The translations under genes and the position numbers were made by a program. DNA of 64,000 nt from CAWBRT01 sp963814745 (GTDB lineage Bacteria > Acidobacteriota > Terriglobia > Terriglobales > Acidobacteriaceae): positions 62,001 through 126,000 of the forward strand of contig CAWFEA010000017.1 of NCBI GenBank assembly GCA_963814745.1. Direction: 5' to 3'. Positions 18,601 to 27,559 of the stretch are shown here, piece by piece. Under the pieces are notes generated by a model. That model ran no database searches, was not told the DNA's origin, and saw nothing but the letters and a program-made list of their open reading frames with translations. Position 1 is the stretch's first letter. Each line of letters begins with the position of its first letter.

Positions 18601-18885
18601 TGCCTCTGATCGCCTCAGGAAGGTTTGGTGGCGCCAGGCCATCAGGCCCTGGAGTAAGGGGCGGGCACTTACTCGGCTTGAGGGCTGTACTACAGTTGCT
18701 GTACCCGGGTTCTTTGAAGGGGCACGCCTTCAGGCGCGCCGCATGGGACGGATACACGACCGTGCTGGGATATTTCGCATTGCTCAACATGACAACTGGA
18801 CAGGGATACACCAACTCGGGAACAGCGCTAGCCCGGCGATGATCTTACGCGGCAGCTTGCTGGCTGCCGCTCATCCGCAAGAGCT
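18601..18885. other. Gene-free gap before proline dehydrogenase end
   Basis: With the terminator this makes a gap of about 360 bases between convergent genes. Short open frames are present, but none has a ribosome site, signal peptide or recognisable family. A weak inverted repeat (CCAGGCC / GGCCCTGG) lies near 18634-18652. Confidence 0.5.
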
Positions 18886-19806
18886 TTATCTCCGCAGCAG
18901 GTTCTTGGTAATAAACCAGACGTTGGCCGGGCGCTCGGCAAGCCTGCGCATGAAGTACGGATACCATTCGGTGCCGAAGGGAATGTAAACCCGAACCCCC
19001 CATCCCTCTCGCGCCAGTTCCTCCTGCAAGTCCCGCCGGATTCCGTGCAGCATCTGAAACTCAAACGCGGAGGGGGCGATGCCTTCGGCTTTCGCCCAGT
19101 TCTTGATTTCCGTGATAATCGCCTGATCATGAGTTGCCATGCCATGGAAAACGCCGCTCTTGAGCAGGTACTGGGCCGCCCTGAGGTAATTTGCGTCCAC
19201 TTCGGACTTCGCCTGGAATGCGACCTCCGGCGGCTCCTTGTAAGCGCCCTTGCACAAGCGGATGCGAATGCCCTCGGAAACCAGGAGCTTGGCATCGTCC
19301 ATGGTGCGGCGCATGTAAGCCTGCAAGACGGTGCCGACGCGGCCTCGACAACCGGGTTGGCGATGCAGTTCGCGCACGAAATCGAGCGTGCGCTGGGTGT
19401 AAGCCGATCCTTCCATATCCACCCGGATGAAGTTCCGGATTCGCGCCGCGTGCTGGACCAGCTCGCATACCACTTGCCGGGCGAGGTTCTCGTTGACATC
19501 AAGCCCCATGTGGGTCAGCTTGAGGCTCACATTGACATCGACTTCACGGCGGCCGAACTCGTCCAGTAGCTGGTGATAAAGCTTGGCACTCTCCAATGCC
19601 TCTTCGCGATTGGTGACGTTTTCGCCCAGGTTATCAACGCTGACACGGATTCCGAGCCTGGTGAGCGCCTCCGTTGCCTTGATCAGCTCTTCGACCGTCG
19701 TTCCGGCGACAAATCTGCGAGACATCTTGAGTCCTAACGGAGAGCTCTCGGCAAAGCGACGCAAAGACTGATTCTCCGACAGCCCGATGAACAACGCTCT
19801 AAGCAT
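18886..19806 (-). CDS. putA: Proline dehydrogenase
   Basis: An FAD-dependent monofunctional proline dehydrogenase (306 residues) that oxidises proline to pyrroline-5-carboxylate at the membrane face and passes electrons to quinone. The TIM-barrel motifs are intact: NVSLKLTHMG near 95, RVDMEGS near 130, RLCKGAYKEP near 185 and EFQMLHGIR near 250. The C-terminal helix carries the substrate-binding YPYFMRRLAERPANVWF. There is no linked pyrroline-5-carboxylate dehydrogenase in the window, so the pathway is completed elsewhere. The length fits the short bacterial PRODH class (PutB/FadM-like), not the large bifunctional PutA. It is transcribed alone. Confidence 0.96.
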   Translation of the reverse strand: MLRALFIGLSENQSLRRFAESSPLGLKMSRRFVAGTTVEELIKATEALTRLGIRVSVDNLGENVTNREEALESAKLYHQLLDEFGRREVDVNVSLKLTHMGLDVNENLARQVVCELVQHAARIRNFIRVDMEGSAYTQRTLDFVRELHRQPGCRGRVGTVLQAYMRRTMDDAKLLVSEGIRIRLCKGAYKEPPEVAFQAKSEVDANYLRAAQYLLKSGVFHGMATHDQAIITEIKNWAKAEGIAPSAFEFQMLHGIRRDLQEELAREGWGVRVYIPFGTEWYPYFMRRLAERPANVWFITKNLLRR

Positions 19807-20117
19807 GTTTGCTCCTCAGAGGGCTTCGCTCAACGCCCTCGACAGATATGACAGATATGAATGCTCTCGGCCTTCCGGCTCCGAGTGCGGGCACTCCGTT
19901 GATTAGCCTGACACGAGGAGAGATAAGCCTGCCATCCGGGCGCAGAACGGAACCCGCGAAAAAAAATATGGGATGCTGAAGATGGCGGATGTACGGCTGG
20001 CGGGGCATCCTGGCATCATTCAATACGGTCTTCGACCTCTGAACCTTTGATGAATGCCCAAACATAACTACTGACTGCAAATTCCTTTGGCCCGTTAATC
20101 GTAAACCCTCGCACGGA
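19807..20117. other. Gene-free gap upstream of proline dehydrogenase
   Basis: About 310 bases with no convincing gene on either strand. It contains a tandem duplication GACAGATAT-GACAGATAT near 19840-19857 and an A-run near 19960. It should hold the proline dehydrogenase promoter (minus strand). Confidence 0.45.
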
Positions 20118-20141
20118 ATACGCCGGAAGGTCCCGGCGTAT
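20118..20141 (-). terminator. Hairpin after the first Liv substrate-binding gene
   Basis: A perfect 9-bp stem, ATACGCCGG / CCGGCGTAT, with loop AAGGTC lies 16 bases after the stop of the substrate-binding gene. There is no T-run, so termination is possible but unproven. Confidence 0.45.
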
Positions 20142-20156
20142 CCATGCAAGCCGGGG

Positions 20157-21272
20157 TTACGGCTGCAGAATAAAGCCGCCTTTGTCGTCGACTTTATAGA
20201 GGCGATAACCACCCGCCACGCGATCACCCTTGGCATTGAAGGTTATGGTCCCTGTCAGCCCCTTGTAATTCTTCAAATTGTTATGCAGATAAGCGGCGAT
20301 CTGCGCCGAATTCCCGCCTTTGGTGCCGTTCAGCGCAGCGACAATCACGTTAAAACCGTCACCCGCCAGAACCGAGTAAATGGAAAATGGAGGCGCACCG
20401 TATTTCTTCTTGAACTCGTCGATGAAGGCCTTGGCGCTTGGCAAATCCTGCGGCAGAGGCGCACTTACGAAATAAAAGCCGGTGGCAGCCGGTCCGCCCG
20501 CGATCTTGACCAGGTCAGTGTTGTTGGTGGCATCACCGCCGATGAACGGAACGTTGAAGCCCATCTCTTTCTTCTGCCGCAGCAGCAGGCCGGCCTCATT
20601 ATAGTAGCCGGTAAAGAACACCACCTGGGGGTTAGCCTGCTTCAGCTTGGTCAGAATCGTGCTATAGTCGCGCTCGCCTGGGGTGAGAGCGTCGAAGAAC
20701 ACAATCTGGGTGCCCGGCGCTTTCTGTAATATGCCCCTGGTCTCCTCGGCCAAGCCCTTGGCATAAGTTGAATTGTCGTGGAGGATGGCTACTTTCTTGT
20801 ATCCCAGCTTCGAGATGGCTTGAGCCGCGACCTTCGCCTGCTCATCGTCGCGAGGGCAGGTACGGAAGAACGCCTTCAATCCTTTTTCCGACAGGCGTAT
20901 AGCGGTTGAGCCGTTGGCAATCTGTACAATCCCGGACTCGTCAAAAATGCCCTGCGTCGGCTCCGTCACCGAAGAGCCGTAGGTGCCGATCACTGCAACC
21001 ACGCCCTGCGAAATCAGCTTGTTCGCCGCCAGAGCCGCGGTGCGGGGATCGCTCCCGTCGTCTTCGGTAACGATGGTGATCTTTTTCCCCTGAATGCCGC
21101 CCTTGGCATTTACATCTGCCGCCAGTAGCTCGACGACCTGTTTCATTCCCTGGCCCTCACTAGCGTAGGACCCCGTGATAGGCGCAAGCAGTCCGATCTT
21201 GATTGTGTCCGCAGCAAAAGCGGCATACGTCCACAGGCATAACATCCCAATCAACAAAAAACCTTTTTTCAC
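20157..21272 (-). CDS. livK: Branched-chain amino acid ABC transporter substrate-binding protein
   Basis: A 371-residue periplasmic binding protein of the Leu/Ile/Val type. A signal peptide (MKKGFLLIGMLCLWTYAAFA) is followed by the type I fold start IKIGLLAPITGSYASEGQGMKQ, and later by GVVAVIGTYGSSVTEPTQ and VFFTGYYNEAGLLLRQ. It captures an amino acid or similar ligand and delivers it to LivH/LivM. It lies about 850 bases beyond livF, separated from the operon by an opposite-strand membrane protein gene, so it is transcribed on its own from 21273-21400. It is only loosely similar to the second binding protein at 26393, so the two probably differ in ligand range. Confidence 0.92.
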   Translation of the reverse strand: MKKGFLLIGMLCLWTYAAFAADTIKIGLLAPITGSYASEGQGMKQVVELLAADVNAKGGIQGKKITIVTEDDGSDPRTAALAANKLISQGVVAVIGTYGSSVTEPTQGIFDESGIVQIANGSTAIRLSEKGLKAFFRTCPRDDEQAKVAAQAISKLGYKKVAILHDNSTYAKGLAEETRGILQKAPGTQIVFFDALTPGERDYSTILTKLKQANPQVVFFTGYYNEAGLLLRQKKEMGFNVPFIGGDATNNTDLVKIAGGPAATGFYFVSAPLPQDLPSAKAFIDEFKKKYGAPPFSIYSVLAGDGFNVIVAALNGTKGGNSAQIAAYLHNNLKNYKGLTGTITFNAKGDRVAGGYRLYKVDDKGGFILQP

Positions 21273-21635
21273 ACAGTCTCCTTTTCCCCTGGTAGAGGTT
21301 CGTGTCCGCGCATCGCGACTGCAGGTTCTAGCCAGATAAGATTAGACTAGAATCTGATTTCGAGGAAGTACGGTTGCAACACAAATATCGAATAATGGAT
21401 TGTTACTCCGGGACGCGCCACGGCAGTGATGCCGGTCACGCCGCTTAGTGACATTCGCGGGCAGCGCCGCCAAACTTTCGCCCGAACGCCCGCGCCCCCC
21501 AATACCCGTGGCCGCTTCGCCCATGCTGGAAGATATCACTTCAAGAATCTGCTCAAATACGCTCCAACAGTGCTTGACAGCCGGACACAGAGAACTTTAT
21601 AACTTGATTGGAACGCACCTGAGGAGAGCCCTATC
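21273..21635. other. Divergent intergenic region
   Basis: A gap of 363 bases between two divergently transcribed genes, expected to hold both promoters. No palindrome or operator was recognised, and no small gene is supported. Confidence 0.45.
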
Positions 21636-22031
21636 ATGTCGCAGCGAACGACCGCCAGTCGCAGGGTCATTGTTGTCGTTTTGATTGTTCAATTGATCCC
21701 GATCATATTGTTTCCGGCAGCATCGTTTGCCCCGACTTCTCAGGAGTGGTGGCTGCCTGTTCTGCTTCTCATCATGATGGTACCGGCCGACCTGCAACTG
21801 ATTGTGCGGCGCAGCACCGAAATATGGCCCTGGCTCCTGATCACGTTCTCTCATGGGTTCAACGTCATCAGCCGCCTGATGATGCTTTGGCCGCACGCCA
21901 CCCATATCGTCAATGGCGAAATGGCGCTCAACGGCCCCTACATCTCTCTTTCATGCATATCGATGGCCGCCTCGGGCTTCCTGCTTTACTACCTCGAACT
22001 ACCGGGAGTTCGCATCGCAATGATTCGCTAG
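21636..22031 (+). CDS. Small four-helix membrane protein of unknown function
   Basis: A 131-residue protein with four hydrophobic segments (about residues 10-30, 38-54, 65-85 and 102-120) and short polar loops. A GAGGAGAG lies 8 bases before the ATG, which supports the start. It lies on the plus strand inside the Liv transporter cluster, between the isolated binding-protein gene and livF, and is followed by a shared terminator. No family was recognised, so its function cannot be named; its position suggests but does not show a link to transport. Confidence 0.72.
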   Translation: MSQRTTASRRVIVVVLIVQLIPIILFPAASFAPTSQEWWLPVLLLIMMVPADLQLIVRRSTEIWPWLLITFSHGFNVISRLMMLWPHATHIVNGEMALNGPYISLSCISMAASGFLLYYLELPGVRIAMIR

Positions 22032-22048
22032 GCGATCCCCATCCGCAA

Positions 22049-22084
22049 AAATGCCGTTCCCCGGAACACCTCCGGAACGGCATT
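22049..22084. terminator. Bidirectional intrinsic terminator
   Basis: A perfect 12-bp stem, AAATGCCGTTCC / GGAACGGCATTT, has a 12-base loop, with A residues before it and TCATTT after it. It lies between the convergent small membrane protein gene and livF and can serve both strands. Confidence 0.88.
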
Positions 22085-22117
22085 TCATTTCAGGATGACT
22101 TTCAAGCAGTCTGGCCC

Positions 22118-22825
22118 TCAATGCCCGAGATAGGCCTCCCGCACACGCGCGCTCTCGCGCAGTTCTTTGGCCGAGCCTTCCAGGACAATGTTGCCCGTCT
22201 CGAGCACGTAAGCCCGGTTGGCGATCTGCAAAGCCATGAGAGCATTCTGCTCGACCAGCAGAATGCTGGTTCCCTGGGCGTTGATTTCTTTAATGATGCG
22301 GAAAATCTCCTCGGTCATGATGGGACTGAGACCCATCGACGGCTCGTCCATGAGCAGGAGAACGGGCCGGCTCATCAAGGCCCGGGCCATGGCCAGCATC
22401 TGCTGCTCACCACCCGATAGGGTCCCGCCAAGTTGGTCGAGGCGTTCCTTAAGACGTGGAAAGCTGGCGAACGCACGTTCCATGCTCTGCTGGATTTCCG
22501 CCTGGTCGGTGCGCGTATAAGCGCCCATATCCAGGTTCTCACGCACGGTCATGGGGGCAAAAATCTTGCGGCCCTCGGGGACTTGCACAATACCGCGCCG
22601 GACGATTTGCTCCGCCGGCACCATGGTGATGTCCTCGTCTTTGAAAACGACGGTGCCGTGGCGGGGACGAAGCAGACCGGAGATGGTGCGCAAGGTGGTA
22701 GACTTGCCGGCTCCGTTGGCGCCGATGAGAGTAACGATCTCCCCCTCACTGACGGTAAAGGAGATGCCCTGAAGCGCGTGAATGGCGCCGTAATAGACGT
22801 TCAGATCCTTCACATCAAGTAGCAC
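22118..22825 (-). CDS. livF: Branched-chain amino acid ABC transporter ATPase LivF
   Basis: One of the two ATPases that power the Liv importer. The 235 residues contain Walker A GANGAGKST, Q-loop, ABC signature LSGGEQQMLAMARAL, Walker B VLLLMDEP and the switch His region (ILLVEQNALMAL). The C-terminal end (YLGH) is typical of LivF. It overlaps livG by 11 bases, so the two are co-transcribed and probably translationally coupled. Last gene of the five-gene run from 27559 down to 22118. Confidence 0.96.
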   Translation of the reverse strand: MLLDVKDLNVYYGAIHALQGISFTVSEGEIVTLIGANGAGKSTTLRTISGLLRPRHGTVVFKDEDITMVPAEQIVRRGIVQVPEGRKIFAPMTVRENLDMGAYTRTDQAEIQQSMERAFASFPRLKERLDQLGGTLSGGEQQMLAMARALMSRPVLLLMDEPSMGLSPIMTEEIFRIIKEINAQGTSILLVEQNALMALQIANRAYVLETGNIVLEGSAKELRESARVREAYLGH

Positions 22826-23627
22826 TGGCGGCTCCCTTGCCTAGATAGGCCTCGATGACCTTCGGGTTCTCTTGAATCTCCTTCGGGTTTCCCCGCGCGA
22901 TGACCTCACCGAAGTCCATCACCGTGATGTGCTCGCAGATGCCCATCACGACCCGCATTTGGTGTTCGATCAAAAGGATGGTCAACTTGAAGCGGTCCCG
23001 GATAAAGTGAATCAGTTCCATCAAATTGACGATCTCGGAGGGATTCATTCCCGCCGCGGGCTCGTCAAGCAACAGGAGGCGCGGATCCGAAGCCAGGGCG
23101 CGCGCAATTTCCACCCGCCGCTGCTGGCCGTAAGGCAGGTTGCAAGCCAACTCGTTCTGGATTCGCTCCAGCCCGAAGATGGCCAGAAAATCCTGCGCCC
23201 GCTCCGTCATCTCCTTCTCGCCTGTTTCGAAACGACGGGTTCGCAGAATACCGTCAAAGAGGTTGTATCCCACGTGCGGGTGGTAGGCGATACGCACGTT
23301 GTCCAGCACCGTCAGATTGGGAAACAGACGGATGTTCTGGAACGTGCGGCCGATGCCTAGCCGGGTGACTTCGAAAGACTGCATCCCAACGGTACTGATC
23401 CCTTGCAACCGTATATCACCGCTGCTCGGGACATAGAGGCCGCTGATCATGTTGAAAACGGTCGTTTTCCCTGCACCGTTTGGACCGATCAGCCCCGCTA
23501 ACTCGCCTAGCCGTACGGTCATGGTGAGATCGTTGACGGCTCGCAGGCCACCGAACAATTTCGTCAGCTTTTGAATCTCTAAAAGAGGTTCAGGCAAACT
23601 GGATGTTGCTTCAGCCGGCATTTCCAA
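22815..23627 (-). CDS. livG: Branched-chain amino acid ABC transporter ATPase LivG
   Basis: The partner ATPase of LivF, 270 residues. It has Walker A GPNGAGKTT near residue 52, a signature in the LivG style (LPYGQQRRVEIARAL), Walker B LLLLDEPAAGMNP and the long LivG insert between Walker A and the signature (RTFQNIRLFPNLTVLDNVRIAYH). The start at 23627 gives an N-terminus of about 15 polar residues before the ABC fold. A 125-base gap separates it from livM upstream, wider than the other junctions, and shows no clear promoter or hairpin. Confidence 0.96.
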   Translation of the reverse strand: MEMPAEATSSLPEPLLEIQKLTKLFGGLRAVNDLTMTVRLGELAGLIGPNGAGKTTVFNMISGLYVPSSGDIRLQGISTVGMQSFEVTRLGIGRTFQNIRLFPNLTVLDNVRIAYHPHVGYNLFDGILRTRRFETGEKEMTERAQDFLAIFGLERIQNELACNLPYGQQRRVEIARALASDPRLLLLDEPAAGMNPSEIVNLMELIHFIRDRFKLTILLIEHQMRVVMGICEHITVMDFGEVIARGNPKEIQENPKVIEAYLGKGAASAT

Positions 23628-23752
23628 TGCTCCAAAGTGGATCTCCGCAAGCCGGAAAAGCGCGGGAATCCTGAGGGTGTATTCCTGCTCGCTCCAACGC
23701 TAGGGAAGGACCCGCCGCACGAACCGACGACGGTACCCTTTGCCGGTCCCGG

Positions 23753-25153
23753 TTATCCCGTCTGATCCACGCCGAGCTTTTCCCCGGTTTCAGCGATTCG
23801 GGACTCGGCCTTCACCGGCTCACGCTTACGTTCCGGAACTTGAGGCGCCTTGAGGAAGCCCCACTCCACAGTGCCAAGGAGGCCCTTGGGCCGCAGCAGC
23901 ATGAGCAAAAGCAGGGCAATCGGATACAAGACAAAGCGCCAGGTCGGAGCTTCGGTTCCCATCTGGCCCAGCAGCACTCGCAGCAAGCCCTCCAGGAAAA
24001 AGATCCAGGCGAAGCAGGCAGCCAGAGTTCCGGTCATACTCCCCAGCCCGCCGAAAACGACGATGATCAAGGGATTGAAACTCACCAGGAAATCGAATGT
24101 TCCGGGGCTGAGAAATCCGATGAAATGAGCATAAACGCCGCCGCCGATTCCTGCGAAAAGGCTGCCGACGACAAATGACAGGAGTTTGTAATTGGCTATC
24201 TCAATGCCCATCACCTTGGAAGCGGTCTCGTCTTCACGCACCGACATAATGGCGCGTCCGGTGCTCGAATGAATCATATTGCGCATGACGACAAGAATCG
24301 CTATGAGCAACGAGAACGCCCAGAACCAGGTGGTAAGCTTTGGAATGCCGATCATACCTCGTCCACCCTTCATTTCGGGGAACGGGAGGATCGTGTCCGA
24401 GTTGATCATCAAGGTGTTCACCACGATGGTGAACCCCAAGGTTGCGATTCCGAAGTAGTCGCTGCCCAGGCTGAGAACCGGAAGGCCAAAAAGGAAGCTC
24501 ACCTCGGCGGCGAAGACTCCGGCCAAGAGCACGGCGAGAAGGTACACCAACTGGAGAGGCAGCCCGCGCGCCAAAAATCCAGGTGCGGTGTCCGATCCGA
24601 GAAACGGCGACACAAGCGGGTTAACCCAATGGCCGACCATGACTGCAATGAACCCAACCACAATGCTTCCAAGCACATAAAGGGTGAAAGCCGAAAGCAC
24701 CGGCACCCCCTGGTATTTCCCCAGGTAGCTCTGGATCCCAAGAATCATGATGGCGCCCAGCGTGCAACCCACGCCCACAACCACGAGCCCCTTGGCGTCA
24801 CCGTTCGTCCAGCGATAAGTGATGTCTGCCGCTGTATAGGCGCCAATGCCGTAGAAGGCCCACTGGCCAAGGCTAAATTGGCCGTTGAAACCGTAGATCA
24901 GGTTTAGGCCCAGCACAACCATGGCCATTGCGCAGCCCTGAAACAAAAGTCCGCTGTCGAAGTCACTGAAAATCGGGGCGCCGCCGATCGGAACCGAAAT
25001 GGCTATCTGCACGATGGCAAACCCCCCGACGATTCCGGCCAGCTTGATCCAGCGGGAGGGATGGCCAAGCGCGGTAACTACGCCGTATACCCAGGCCAGA
25101 ATCCCTACGATTTTGAATATGCTGATTGCGATAAAGGCGAAATTAATGTCCAT
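23753..25153 (-). CDS. livM: Branched-chain amino acid ABC transporter permease LivM
   Basis: An inner-membrane permease with about ten to eleven helices that pairs with LivH. Recognisable family stretches are LNLIYGFNGQFSLGQWAFYGIGAYTAA, GRAIMSVREDETASKVMGI (the cytoplasmic coupling loop) and FNPLIIVVFGGLGSMTGTL. At 466 residues it is longer than many LivM proteins; the excess lies in a loop-rich middle near residues 140-215 and a charged C-terminal tail of about 35 residues. It starts 3 bases after livH ends, in tight operon spacing. Confidence 0.95.
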   Translation of the reverse strand: MDINFAFIAISIFKIVGILAWVYGVVTALGHPSRWIKLAGIVGGFAIVQIAISVPIGGAPIFSDFDSGLLFQGCAMAMVVLGLNLIYGFNGQFSLGQWAFYGIGAYTAADITYRWTNGDAKGLVVVGVGCTLGAIMILGIQSYLGKYQGVPVLSAFTLYVLGSIVVGFIAVMVGHWVNPLVSPFLGSDTAPGFLARGLPLQLVYLLAVLLAGVFAAEVSFLFGLPVLSLGSDYFGIATLGFTIVVNTLMINSDTILPFPEMKGGRGMIGIPKLTTWFWAFSLLIAILVVMRNMIHSSTGRAIMSVREDETASKVMGIEIANYKLLSFVVGSLFAGIGGGVYAHFIGFLSPGTFDFLVSFNPLIIVVFGGLGSMTGTLAACFAWIFFLEGLLRVLLGQMGTEAPTWRFVLYPIALLLLMLLRPKGLLGTVEWGFLKAPQVPERKREPVKAESRIAETGEKLGVDQTG

Positions 25154-25156
25154 GGG

Positions 25157-26284
25157 CTACGCCTTCTCCTTTTCAGGCTCCCCGAAGATACCGGTCGGGC
25201 GCACCAGCAGGACCAGGATCAGAATGGCAAAGGCCACCGCGTCCCGCATAGGTGTGGAGATGTAGCCCATCGTCAACGCCTCGGCTTGCCCCATAATGAG
25301 CGCGCCTACGAACGCTCCGGGAATGCTGCCGATGCCGCCCAAGACAGCCGCCACGAAGGCCTTTAGGCCGGGCAGAATGCCAAGTTGAGTCCAGATCGAT
25401 GAGTAAGCAATAGCGTACAAGACACCACCCAGCCCGGCGAAAGCCGCGCCGACCGCGAACGTAAATGAAATCACCTGATCGACGTTGATACCCATCAGCC
25501 GCGCCGTCGGTTTGTCGAAAGACGCTGCCCGCATGGCCTTGCCAAGCTTCGTGTGGCGCACCAGAATCTGAAGGAGTATTTGCACGAGGATGGAGGCGCC
25601 AATGATTAGAAGAAAGATGTTTGAGAACGTAATGCTGTTATCCGGCAGCGACTGCGCCGCATGCACCCGGTGAAAGCCCTTGTTGAAGTACCAGGTCACC
25701 ACATCAAAAGGACGCTGGTAGGGGATGAAGCGTGGGGAAAAGACGAAACTTAAGGCGCCGAAGAATTCCAGAAAGAAGGAAACCCCGATGGCCGTGATCA
25801 GAGCGGCAATGCGCGGACCGTCGCGCAGTGGCTTGTAAGCCGTGCGTTCTATGACGACCGCCATCACCGCGCAAACCAGCATCGAAAGCAGGGTTACGCT
25901 GAGCGATCCGATGACCACCACCCACATGTGCGGCATTCCAGGAAAAAACGCCGACGGCCAGACGTGGAGCTGAAATCGAGTAACGGCGTAGAAGCTGACA
26001 AAAGAGCCCACCATAAAAACATCGCCGTGAGCGAAGTTAATCAGCCTGACGATGCCGTAGACCATCGTGTAGCCAAGTGCGATCAGAGCATAGACAAACC
26101 CCAACTGCAGGCCGCTGATAATGATCTGAATGAACAAGGAAGGATCTTGGGTGAAATCGTGGGCCAAAAGAACAACGGCAGCCACGGCGATCAGCAGCAG
26201 CAGTCCTTGGCCAATCCAAGCCAGGCGCTTACCGGGTCGTCGGGCACGCGGGGCGCCTTTCCGAGCGGAGGGTGAGACTTCCAT
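25157..26284 (-). CDS. livH: Branched-chain amino acid ABC transporter permease LivH
   Basis: The second Liv permease, 375 residues. The core begins near residue 50 with LQLGFVYALIALGYTMVYGIVRLINFAHGDVFM, and later shows GKAMRAASFDKPTARLMGINVDQVI and VLGGIGSIPGAFVGALIMG, all diagnostic of LivH. The N-terminus adds about 45 residues with a polybasic start and an additional hydrophobic helix compared with the usual 300-residue LivH. Co-transcribed with livM (3-base gap); the substrate-binding gene upstream is separated by 108 bases containing a hairpin. Confidence 0.95.
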   Translation of the reverse strand: MEVSPSARKGAPRARRPGKRLAWIGQGLLLLIAVAAVVLLAHDFTQDPSLFIQIIISGLQLGFVYALIALGYTMVYGIVRLINFAHGDVFMVGSFVSFYAVTRFQLHVWPSAFFPGMPHMWVVVIGSLSVTLLSMLVCAVMAVVIERTAYKPLRDGPRIAALITAIGVSFFLEFFGALSFVFSPRFIPYQRPFDVVTWYFNKGFHRVHAAQSLPDNSITFSNIFLLIIGASILVQILLQILVRHTKLGKAMRAASFDKPTARLMGINVDQVISFTFAVGAAFAGLGGVLYAIAYSSIWTQLGILPGLKAFVAAVLGGIGSIPGAFVGALIMGQAEALTMGYISTPMRDAVAFAILILVLLVRPTGIFGEPEKEKA

Positions 26285-26335
26285 TCGAGTGATTGCCTCC
26301 AGGCAGATTCAAGCGTCGAGACCTGCGATAAGCAC

Positions 26336-26370
26336 CCGAGGCGAGACCACAGGAAACAACCTCGCCTCGG
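26336..26370 (-). other. Intercistronic hairpin between binding-protein gene and livH
   Basis: A perfect 10-bp inverted repeat, CCGAGGCGAG / CTCGCCTCGG, with a 15-base loop lies just after the binding-protein stop. In ABC operons such hairpins often stabilise the upstream message so that the binding protein is made in excess over the permeases. Confidence 0.5.
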
Positions 26371-26392
26371 ATATTCATCGAGAAAACAGCAA

Positions 26393-27559
26393 TTACGGGT
26401 TCACGATCGAGTCAAATACGACCTGGTTGTTCTTGACAGCCAGGATCGTGGCGGACTTCACCGGGTTATGCTGCGCGTCAAAGGTAATCTTACCCGAGAC
26501 GGCGTTGAAGCTGATCTTATTCAGGGCGTCCTTCACTTTGTCCGTATCGTCCGCGCCGGCGTCTTTGATCGCCGTCAGCATCAGATTCGTGGCGTCATAA
26601 GCCAAAGCGGCCAGAGCATCCGGAACCTTGGGCTGACCTTTGTCATCCTTGTACTTGGCGCCGAAGGCCTTTACAAAGTTCTGAACTTCCGGCCGCGGGT
26701 CCTTGGCAAAATAGTGATTGGTGAAGAATCCACCGTCCACAGCCTTCAGATCCAGATCGGAAGAATCCCATCCATCGCCGCCCATGAAGGGGGCTTTGAT
26801 GCCCTTTTCCCTGGCTTGCTTGGCAGCCAGGTTGACGACGTTGTAGTAGTCGGGTAGATAGATCATGTCCGGCTTGGCCGCGGCGACCTTAGCCAGAATG
26901 GCGGAGAAATCCGTGTCCTTGGAAGTGTAGGTTTCCTTGCCGACGACCTTGCCGCCGCCAGCCGTAAACGATTTTTCGAAGTACTCGGCCAGACCCTTTA
27001 CGTAGTCATTTGCCTGGTCCAGCATAATGAAAGCCGTCTTGGCCTTCAGCGTGTTAAGAGCGAACTTGGCGGCCACCGTGCCCTGGAACGGATCGATGAA
27101 GCACGCACGGTAGATGTAGTCCTTTGTCTTGCCGTCCTTGGTCACGGTCACGGCAGGGTTGGTGGAAGCGGTGCTGATCTGAATGACCTTCTTGGCGTTG
27201 GCAATCTCGGATACCGGGATTGACGCCTTGGAGCAGATCTCGCCAATCAGGTAATGAACCTTGTCCTGATCGATTAGTTTGTTGGCGGCGTTGACGGCCG
27301 GGTCCGGCGTGCACTGGCTGTCTTCGACGATGGGAACAATCTTCTTGCTTAAAACGCCACCCTTGGCGTTCCATTCCTCGATTGCCAGCAGGGCGGCGTC
27401 ACGAGTCATGACCCCAAAGGTCGGCACCGGGCCCGACAACGGGGCTAAGATGCCGATTTTAAGCGTGTCGCCACCGCTCTGGCAACCGGTCAGAAACGTC
27501 ATCGCCAGAACGAGGGTTGCGACCAAAACTGTGAAACCAACTGCCTTGAATGCGCGCAT
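26393..27559 (-). CDS. livJ: Branched-chain amino acid ABC transporter substrate-binding lipoprotein
   Basis: The second Liv-type periplasmic binding protein, 388 residues and first gene of the transporter operon. The N-terminus reads as a lipoprotein signal: a hydrophobic stretch ending LTGC, with the lipobox Cys at about residue 26. The mature protein begins with the type I binding fold (LKIGILAPLSGPVPTFGVMTRDAALLAIEEWNAKGG) and carries KVHYLIGEICSKASIPVSE and YLPDYYNVVNLAAKQAREKG. The ligand is a branched-chain amino acid or similar compound. A promoter is expected in 27560-27700. The lipobox contrasts with the soluble signal peptide of the other binding protein, which may differ in anchoring. 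Confidence 0.93.
   Translation of the reverse strand: MRAFKAVGFTVLVATLVLAMTFLTGCQSGGDTLKIGILAPLSGPVPTFGVMTRDAALLAIEEWNAKGGVLSKKIVPIVEDSQCTPDPAVNAANKLIDQDKVHYLIGEICSKASIPVSEIANAKKVIQISTASTNPAVTVTKDGKTKDYIYRACFIDPFQGTVAAKFALNTLKAKTAFIMLDQANDYVKGLAEYFEKSFTAGGGKVVGKETYTSKDTDFSAILAKVAAAKPDMIYLPDYYNVVNLAAKQAREKGIKAPFMGGDGWDSSDLDLKAVDGGFFTNHYFAKDPRPEVQNFVKAFGAKYKDDKGQPKVPDALAALAYDATNLMLTAIKDAGADDTDKVKDALNKISFNAVSGKITFDAQHNPVKSATILAVKNNQVVFDSIVNP

Noticed and set aside
18582..18842. A short plus-strand frame between the terminator and proline dehydrogenase
   Set aside because: It begins inside the terminator stem and lacks a ribosome site and any recognised family.
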